Shown: in pieces, positions 57,505-64,000 of the stretch
Layout: each line of letters opens with the position of its first letter
Position numbering within the stretch: position 1 is the first letter of the stretch
Source of the DNA: Microstegium vimineum
Lineage: Eukaryota; Streptophyta; Magnoliopsida; Poales; Poaceae
Assembly: GCA_022036555.1 (NCBI GenBank)
Contig: CM039135.1
Span: 41,911,702-41,975,701, forward strand
DNA: 64,000 nucleotides
Direction: 5' to 3'
Position numbers and translations under genes: made by a program
The notes under the pieces: generated by a model
Database searches by the model: none
What the model saw: only the letters and a program-made list of their open reading frames with translations
Told to the model about the DNA's origin: nothing

Positions 57505-57755
57505 CAGGGGCGAATCTAAAGGGGGCTTTGGTAGAGCTCCAGCCCCCTCTACAGCTGATGTATCAATGAAAATATAGAAAGTTTGAGGGAAAAAAAAAAT
57601 AAAGAGATTAGAGGAAGAAAAAGAGACCAGTCTTCCCTTTAATCTTATTCCAAGAGGTTGAGGGGTGCAGAAGAAGGAAGAAAAGAAAAAAATAGAGAGA
57701 TTAGAGGGAAAAAAAGAGACCAACCCCCTTTGATCTTGTTCTAGATCCGCCACTA
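57505..57755. mobile_element. hAT-type MITE (251 bp), decayed 8-bp duplication
   Basis: Left end CAGGGGCGAATCTA, right end TAGATCCGCCACTA (inverse TAGTGGCGGATCTA). The flanks GTCTGGCT (57497-57504) and GTCTAGCC (57756-57763) agree at six of eight positions. Like 32996-33264, it has a 'gggggc...cagccccc' pair near the left end, so the two are related. Confidence 0.75.
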
Positions 57756-57763
57756 GTCTAGCC

Positions 57764-59800
57764 CCCGAACCATGTCCACTTTCTCGTCGGCTCAGCCTTG
57801 GGGGCGTGCATGCTAAAGCTGCCCAGCGCGACTCGGCTGCATCGACTATACATATGGTTGTTCATTATTACAAATAAGTGAAACAATTCTAAAGAATCTT
57901 AAAAACGAAGTTTTGAGGCATCAAGACAAAAATGTTTTCAACTAAAGAAACTAGAGCACAATTCTATTGCTAAATCTTCAGCCACGTTTTATAAACACCT
58001 CTATCATAGCTATCTCAATAACCTTATAACCCATCTTTATAAACTGACGATCCTCCTCCTAAGAAGATTCTATGTCGTACATCATGAATTCGCTTGTTAC
58101 AACTAGCGGTTGATGATGGGAAGCTTGTGGTAACACTGACCGCCTTGATTGCATGAAAAAAGTGAGTGTGGCCGTGCAGTGCAGCCATCAGGTCGGTAAC
58201 GGGCGGATAGCATACATACGGCAGCTGTTGTGGTCAGCTTCCGAGGCGACATGGACATTCCGGTGGTCAGGCCGGTGTGATCCACAGTACTGTACTGTAT
58301 GTGTAGCTGAGACAGATCCGGCTCGGTACGGAATCCCAATCCATTGGGCATCGGCGACGCAGACGGGCGGCACTTCATTACTTTACCAGGATGGCAACCA
58401 CTTGCCCGGACGGATGCGGATCCCAGGCAGCCCATCAAGAGCTCGCTCGCTGCTCGCTGCTCGCTTCCTCCTTATCCTCTCCGGCTGGAGTAAAACGGCG
58501 CCAGGGACAGATTAGCTTAGCAAGGCCAAGGGGGTGGGGTGGGGGAGGAAATTAACAGGACAGTGACCCGCAAGCTTATCTCCATCCTCATCACACACAG
58601 AGACGACTATCCATATCTGCATCCTCTGTGTGGCAAGAGACGTTTTTGTTCTCTCTGCTGCTGCTGCTTCTTTCTCTACTTCCTCAGCTCCCCTGTCTGT
58701 GAGTCTGTCAGCTTAACAACTTGCTCATGACTGCCATCAAACCACAGTAGCACGTGCTAGCTAGTGCTAATCTGCGGCGCACAGATGATGACTATATCTG
58801 AATCTGAGCCCTGACGTGTCAAATGGCCGGGTAAGACATTATTGGGTTTCCAGGTACTAGTAGTAGGTCTTGTTCATTTGTCCTGGAGCTAATTCATTTC
58901 GGACCAGGAATAAGTGAATCTGTCTCTATCAGGTCATGTAGACAAAAAAAAAAGAAATAAGTTTTTGTTTCGGTCGGTTTTCATTTCGCGTCCTGTGAAA
59001 ATGAACGCACATTTTAGTTCTCATCTGGATTAAAAACGGACCGCAACAATCCATCCGGATTATAGGCAATCGTCCAGCGGCAGCAGCAGCAAGGATGAGA
59101 ATGAGACTGAGAATGAGAATGAGATGAGATCGACAAGAAAGTAGTAGTAGTAGTAGTGTTTGTTGGCGAGCGAGGGTGAGGCTGACACTGACACTAGTGT
59201 TTGTTGTCACTACCACACCATACCCAATCAGTGGCCTGCCTCTGCCTGGGAAGGATGGTGGTACGAAACCTGTTGCACTTTCTCTTTCTGTTCCTTGTCT
59301 GCTTGCTGCTTGTGTTATGTTATCCACCCGATATCCATCCATCCATCCTAGCGCAGGTGACAAGGTTGTTTGTTGATGTTGTTGTTGGGTGGTCGTCGTG
59401 GGCCCTGTTCGGCCACGTCTGGCCCGTTGGAGCCCGATGGTTCTTATCCCAATGAATTCGGCGGGGTCCCCGTCTGCCATAGCTGTTGCATCATGTATAT
59501 CCCCGTCAGGCCGTCACGGCCGCGGAACCACCTGATTGGCCAATTGTGGACAGTTGCTTCGTACTACCTTTCCTTGTGCGGGGGCTGCTCTATTTTCCTC
59601 GCTTTTGGGAAGTATCGCGGCTAAACAACGTACTAGATATTTGCTCGTGCTAACACTATGAGTTATATTAGTCAATTATTATTTACTCATTTACTCATTT
59701 TATATGGGAGTCTGTTGCATAAACTTGCAATCTAGCTTACTTATCAAATGAGAAACGATCATTCATTCATTCACCCCTTTGTGTGAACGATAATATTCTC
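57764..59800. other. Intergenic, no gene seen
   Basis: Mixed DNA. (GAATGA)-like repeats and a (GTA)n run lie at 59095-59160, and 'atccatccatcc' at 59333-59348. Several overlapping short frames at 58100-58500 and 58930-59480 show no domain or splice support. Confidence 0.4.
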
Positions 59801-59804
59801 TTTA

Positions 59805-60180
59805 GCCTATAAATACAACCTTTCCTATTCTCATAAGTCATCACTCATGAATCAAACATCCTTGAGTTATTTTAAATGGAAACAAAATCATCGTGGTGTC
59901 TACTCCCTTCCTCATGTGATCTGTGACCCTGCTCCCTTTAGCGGAGTGTGCCGCAAAACCGGTCACTGGCGAGGAGGTGTTGCACATCCACCCCACTTAG
60001 GAAGCGGAGCACGACCACCAGGACGTCATCGGCTACCTCCAGCGACTCCTCAGCAGTGGGAACACATTTTATTTCATCGTATTGAAAGTGGCTTTAGAGC
60101 CTGCATGTCCTATTTATATTAAAAAAACCATATTATTTGAGTCCTTTAACAGTAGTGGAGATGCTGTAAAAATTCAAAAT
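59805..60180 (+). pseudogene. Unidentified gene fragment with promoter-like TATA
   Basis: A CTATAAATA box at about 59807 precedes an ATG at 59847. A frame different from that ATG, starting near 59940, reads AECAAKPVTGEEVLHIHPT, stop, EAEHDHQDVIGYLQRLLSS, a plausible acidic helical protein interrupted by one TAG at about 59998. I do not recognise the protein. The frame then runs into AT-rich DNA. Probably a captured or decayed gene fragment. Confidence 0.35.
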
Positions 60181-61314
60181 GTGCTACTACATCTGGAACC
60201 ATGTTATAAATAAAGTGCTCGTAGGGAACTCAAATACATGCTACTTAATCGCATTTATAAATCAAAGGACTTAACCTAATCTCCAAAGCAAGAATAACAC
60301 TTTCAGGAATTTAATAGACAAGACTATGCTTTCTAAACAATGGTCCTCATTGAAAATCATGGTCTCGCTTGTTCCTAAAAATACCAGAAGACACAAGACA
60401 TAATTATTCAGTAAGTAATGATCATCTTCCAAGTTCATGCAACATAGGAAAAGAGCAGATATGGTCATGTAAGATATAGCTTCATAGGAGTAATAGAGTC
60501 TGAGGCTTATCCGTTTGAAAACTTGGCATGCCCACTGAGTAAATGGTCATCCACAAACAAGACTTAGAAAACTGGGCACCAGAGGACAAAGCAATTCAAA
60601 TGTAGTATGCAGTACACATGATGCATACCTTAATAGTCACGCTTCATCAAACCAAAATGGATTCATAAATTTATTTACAAAGAGCAAGCCCTGCATAGGA
60701 AACATCTAATCAAATATTTGATATTTCACATAAACAATACTCATAGGATCTTGCAGTCTAGCAGCATCTACATTTTTAACATATGTGGCATGTTTTTTGA
60801 GAAAAATGATCTGCAGTTTTTTGACAGACTAAAATGATGTCAGGCACCATCCCCCCCCCCCCCACCCCGCGCCGCCAAACTGATTTAATTGAGAAATTTA
60901 ATCATCTAAAACTAATCAGTACCTGTTCCGGTTATAGATTCATGATAATTCAAAATGCCCCTTGCATCACCATATCCACTCTCAAGAAACTCACTAAGAA
61001 AAGCCTGAGAGCTAAAGCAAGATATGCTTTCCATCAAAACAACATTTCATTTTTTATACTGCCCTGTTTTATGGCAAAAAAAAGTGAAATCCAATGGCCT
61101 GGATGCATAGCACAGAAACTTCCATTAACTTCACTTGGTTCAGACAAGTGCATTTTTGTATGTGTGATCAGCAGACTACCAATTCATACGGTGAAAGAAC
61201 AAAAACATTTAGTACAGTTGCTAACAACAAAGTTTGAGGAAAATACCATAAACATGTATGGGCGGGAATCATTTGTCAGTTCTCACCAGGCAGCAATGGA
61301 TAATTTCGCACACC
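60181..61314. other. Intergenic, no gene seen
   Basis: AT-rich. A poly-C run lies at about 60849-60863. 60160-61300 reads like untranslated or intronic sequence of a minus-strand transcript, with no firm exon. Confidence 0.35.
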
Positions 61315-61349
61315 ACATCATCACTCACTCCTCTTAAAAAGAAAACTGC

Positions 61350-61722
61350 AGACTCAATGGCGAAGTTCTTTTATATAGGATCCAGGTCTAGGGCCCTCCC
61401 ATTGGCATCCTTGCAATAACTGAGCAGTTCATCTGGAATCCACATCATCACTCTCTCCTGATAAAAAGAAAACTGCAGACTCAATGGCATCCTTGCAATG
61501 ACTGAGAAGTTCATCTGGAATCGGCACAACATTATCCCTCGCTGTCCGACAAGTGGCGAAAACCAAATCAGCTAAATTAAAGAAAAATGATCTAGAGAGC
61601 ACCAAACTGAAAAACCACTTCTGTAGCATCATCAACGTCTCACCTGCATTCTCCTCTTCGAAAGCACCTTGCCAGCAGGTGACAACCTTCCGACGAGGAG
61701 GCTCGCGCCGGCAATGAGCCAT
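61350..61722 (-). pseudogene. Unidentified minus-strand gene fragment with duplicated exon-like piece
   Basis: From an ATG at 61722 the frame reads MAHCRREPPRRKVV, then TCWQGAFEEENAGETLMMLQ, and later DNVVPIPDELLSHCKDAIESA, ending at 61429. Just downstream (about 61435-61375) a second copy reads IPDELLSYCKDANGRALDLDP in another frame. A phrase 'aaaaagaaaactgcagactcaatggc' is likewise present twice (about 61335-61360 and 61463-61487). The middle part (FFSLVLSRSFFF) may be an unspliced intron. I do not recognise the family. It may be a fragment of a real grass gene. Confidence 0.4.
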
Positions 61723-62185
61723 CCCATCTGTCCTGTAAAAGAATTAAAATAATGACTTCTTTTACAATATGAAGGGAGTATATGACATCCAATATTAATT
61801 CATTTCTTAGTGTTAACTACTTAACTTATCTCACATTTTTTTACAGCGACAATCATTTGAACAACACCTTTTCAAAAAGAAGATTCACGACACTATCAAA
61901 GGTAATTAAAAACATAGGATTATAATAAGCTAGATGATTATTATTGGATTATAACAATAATCTAATAATAACTCCTAATTTCATCACATCATACCACAAG
62001 CTGCATGCATGTGGAGTATCATTAGATTATAACAAAACCACAATGCTTGGACAGTTAGAAGTTAGATGTTGTATTTTCATCATAGAATCAAAAGTTTTTT
62101 ATTGTTTTGCCTATGCAAATTTTGGAAAGTACAATGGCAAAAGAATAACAAAATATAAGAAAATAGAGGTAGGAAAATTTGTTTA

Positions 62186-62413
62186 GGGAAAATATGGACT
62201 TTGAGCTCGGCAGTCAAGAGTAATGAAAAGAGATAATCAGACTTAAAATAGTAGATATTACCTGAACCAAATAGTCAGGATATTACCTTTAGCCAAATAG
62301 GGAAAATATGGACTTTGAGCTCAGCAGTCAAGAGTAATGAAAAGAGATAATCAGACTTAAAATAGTAGATATTACCTGAACCAAATAGTCAGGATATTAC
62401 CTTTAGCCAAATA
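62186..62413. repeat. Perfect-length tandem duplication, two 114-bp units
   Basis: 62186-62299 and 62300-62413 are adjacent copies beginning gggaaaatatggacttt. I see one difference (gagctcGgcag versus gagctcAgcag). The near-identity means the duplication is recent, or else an assembly artefact. Confidence 0.95.
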
Positions 62414-62559
62414 GTCAGGCACACAAATTTAACTTAACTCAGGCTGAGGTAGTGATAAAATTTCTTTTGTAATCTTGATTTCCAATTCATAAACATAGTA
62501 GTCAGTGATGCCCTTTCTACTGGTAGAGGGCTAGAGGCTACTCAATCAAACCAAAATGC

Positions 62560-63480
62560 ATTATCCAGAGGATGTAGTTGATAGGGGGGAGAGGAAGACG
62601 TGCATCACCGTCACAGCCTGAAGGTAGAGCAGTCGGTGGGGAAGCCCTGCGGACGGCGACCGCTTGGAGGGGACTGGGCGCCGGCAGCTTGCAGGGAGCA
62701 GTAGACGGCAGCCTCCTTGACGGCGGCCATAGTCACCGACGAGTCCACAGACTCCTGCGCGCTCCCTTGGCGGTCGCCGCCGCTGCGGTGGACCGGGTAT
62801 TGACGAGGTCGAGGCATGGGCGATAGCGGCGGACGTGGCAGTGTGCTGGGCACATTCGACGACGAGGACCGCCCACGCGACGCTGAGGACGGCAGGCGAG
62901 GGCCGCGTAACGGTGAGGACGGCATGCAGGGGGCAGATCTTGGCGGTTGAGTGTGCAGGGAGAGGCGTGCTAGTGCAACGGCGAGAGGGGGAGGGCGCGG
63001 CGGCGGCATGGGCGAGCGCGTGGAGAGAGAAGGGAGGGGATGGGAGGAAGGCAGAGGAAGCTATGCCGCGCGGGGGAACTGGTGCCTGGATTTCACAAGG
63101 GGAGGGGTGTGATTAGTGCCTGGATCTCGGATCTGGGAGGTTGCAGTCGGCGGGAACAATGGGTGGGGTGCCGACACAGCCAAGGCCGCGGCGTCAGGCG
63201 TACGCGGCAGTCTGCGCACGCCCACGGCGGTGGCCGGCGAGGCTGTGGGTGCAGGAGCCGCCGCGGCGAGCCCACGCCCAAGGTGGAGCCGGCGGCATCG
63301 ATGGCGGAAGCCCGAGTGGCCAATGTTTTTTTTAAGAACAGAAAATAGGACGCTGGATGGAATCGAACCTGTCCGCTCAAGCGTCCCGCAGTGCGGGGCC
63401 GGGTGCGTGAGGGGTGCGGGTGAGAGCGGGGTGAGAAGCCTGGGACAAACATCCTCCGTGAGTCGTTGCATCTGACTTTG
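62560..63480. other. GC-rich region with short frames, possible promoter or first exon of a minus-strand transcript
   Basis: A sharp GC rise compared with both flanks. A minus-strand frame at 63009-62611 begins MPPPRPPPLAVALARL and ends QGFPTDCSTFRL (132 codons), Pro/Ser-rich with no domain I recognise. Overlapping frames on both strands make coding status doubtful. It lies upstream of the fragment at 61350-61722, so it may be the 5' part of the same locus. Confidence 0.3.
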
Positions 63481-64000
63481 ATATTTCGTGAGCCATTGAT
63501 TTTAATGAAGATAAATTTCTGTGTGTAATTTTTTGGGTACACAAAGGTGTGAGATCCCTCAGCGGGAGCGTTTGTGTGGGTGGATCTAGATATATTTGAA
63601 GTGTTCAATTATAGTGAAGATTATTACATCCTTAAGTTTGACTCATGTGACCTGTCTATGGCACCAAATATGCCGCATGAACATATTCAGTGTAACTTTT
63701 TTTTAAATGACTTAAGATAGCTCTAAGTAGCGTTGTACATTGAAACCGAGGGATGTAACTCTGCTTGCTCCTTGATTGAGCGGTAAGCTCCTGTCATTTC
63801 TATTTTTTCCTTATTACTACCATCATCTTTCCATGCTCCCGAGATTTTCTATGATTCTAATGTTGGCCTCGCTTTCAGGATTATATACTCAGACGCTTGG
63901 TGAGCGGGTCAGCGGGTGGCAACAAGCAACAGCACCGGTCAGGCCAGACCGACGTGGCAGCATGGTGGGCCAAGTTATCCGCCACACCATGGTGAACTTG
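63481..64000. other. Intergenic, no gene seen
   Basis: AT-rich, then moderate-GC at the window end. Nothing recognised. Confidence 0.4.

Noticed and set aside
58100..59480. Cluster of overlapping 60-180 codon frames
   Set aside because: Frames overlap on both strands, lack conserved motifs and have no splice or promoter pattern.
63340..63420. B-box-like GGTTCGATTCC on the minus strand, possible tRNA or SINE
   Set aside because: No matching A box, acceptor stem or cloverleaf could be formed around it.

Overview
This window is nuclear DNA of a grass (Poaceae), probably a panicoid such as a sorghum relative. The evidence is plant GT-AG introns, GC-rich first exons, and dense small grass transposons: Stowaway, Tourist, hAT, and CACTA ends carrying the TTTAGTCCCGG motif. 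The species cannot be fixed from sequence alone. There is no bacterial, organellar or viral gene block.

Seven gene loci are supported. They are a small basic protein of unknown function (6023-6421, minus), a short FD-like bZIP factor ending in a 14-3-3-type motif (17521-18102, minus), a plastid acyl carrier protein with four exons (27577-29731, plus), a tRNA-Pro(UGG) (30874-30945, plus), a GH35 beta-galactosidase with a C-terminal lectin domain and 14 exons (33720-37984, minus), a peroxisomal-type ascorbate peroxidase with nine exons (41640-44819, plus), and a subgroup-4 R2R3-MYB repressor with two exons (52804-53720, plus). From memory, and unchecked, rice chromosome 8 carries an APX, MYB, beta-galactosidase, ACP and bZIP cluster in a similar order, so this looks like a conserved grass block expanded by transposons. 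The genes belong to unrelated pathways (flowering, fatty-acid synthesis, cell wall, peroxide removal, phenylpropanoid control) and do not form a functional cluster.

Layout: 1-3104 is the 5' half of a decayed CACTA transposon with an inactivated TNP2-like transposase and a GRF-zinc-finger gene. 3105-17500 is mostly transposon debris, with the small basic-protein gene, a mini-CACTA, a solo LTR, Tourist elements and a long-TIR foldback element. 17521-18102 is the bZIP gene. 18345-27400 is transposons, including a second LTR fragment. 27400-44820 is the gene-rich core. 44820-52600 is repeats, including a second mini-CACTA. 52600-53750 is the MYB gene. 53750-64000 is largely non-coding, with hAT and Stowaway elements, a gene fragment with a duplicated exon-like piece, and a 114-bp tandem duplication.

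The most notable observations are a nine-codon in-frame duplication at the C-terminus of the acyl carrier protein, single-base frame breaks in the ascorbate peroxidase and the beta-galactosidase, and several transposons whose exact ends and target-site duplications can be read directly. I found no convincing new multi-gene system.
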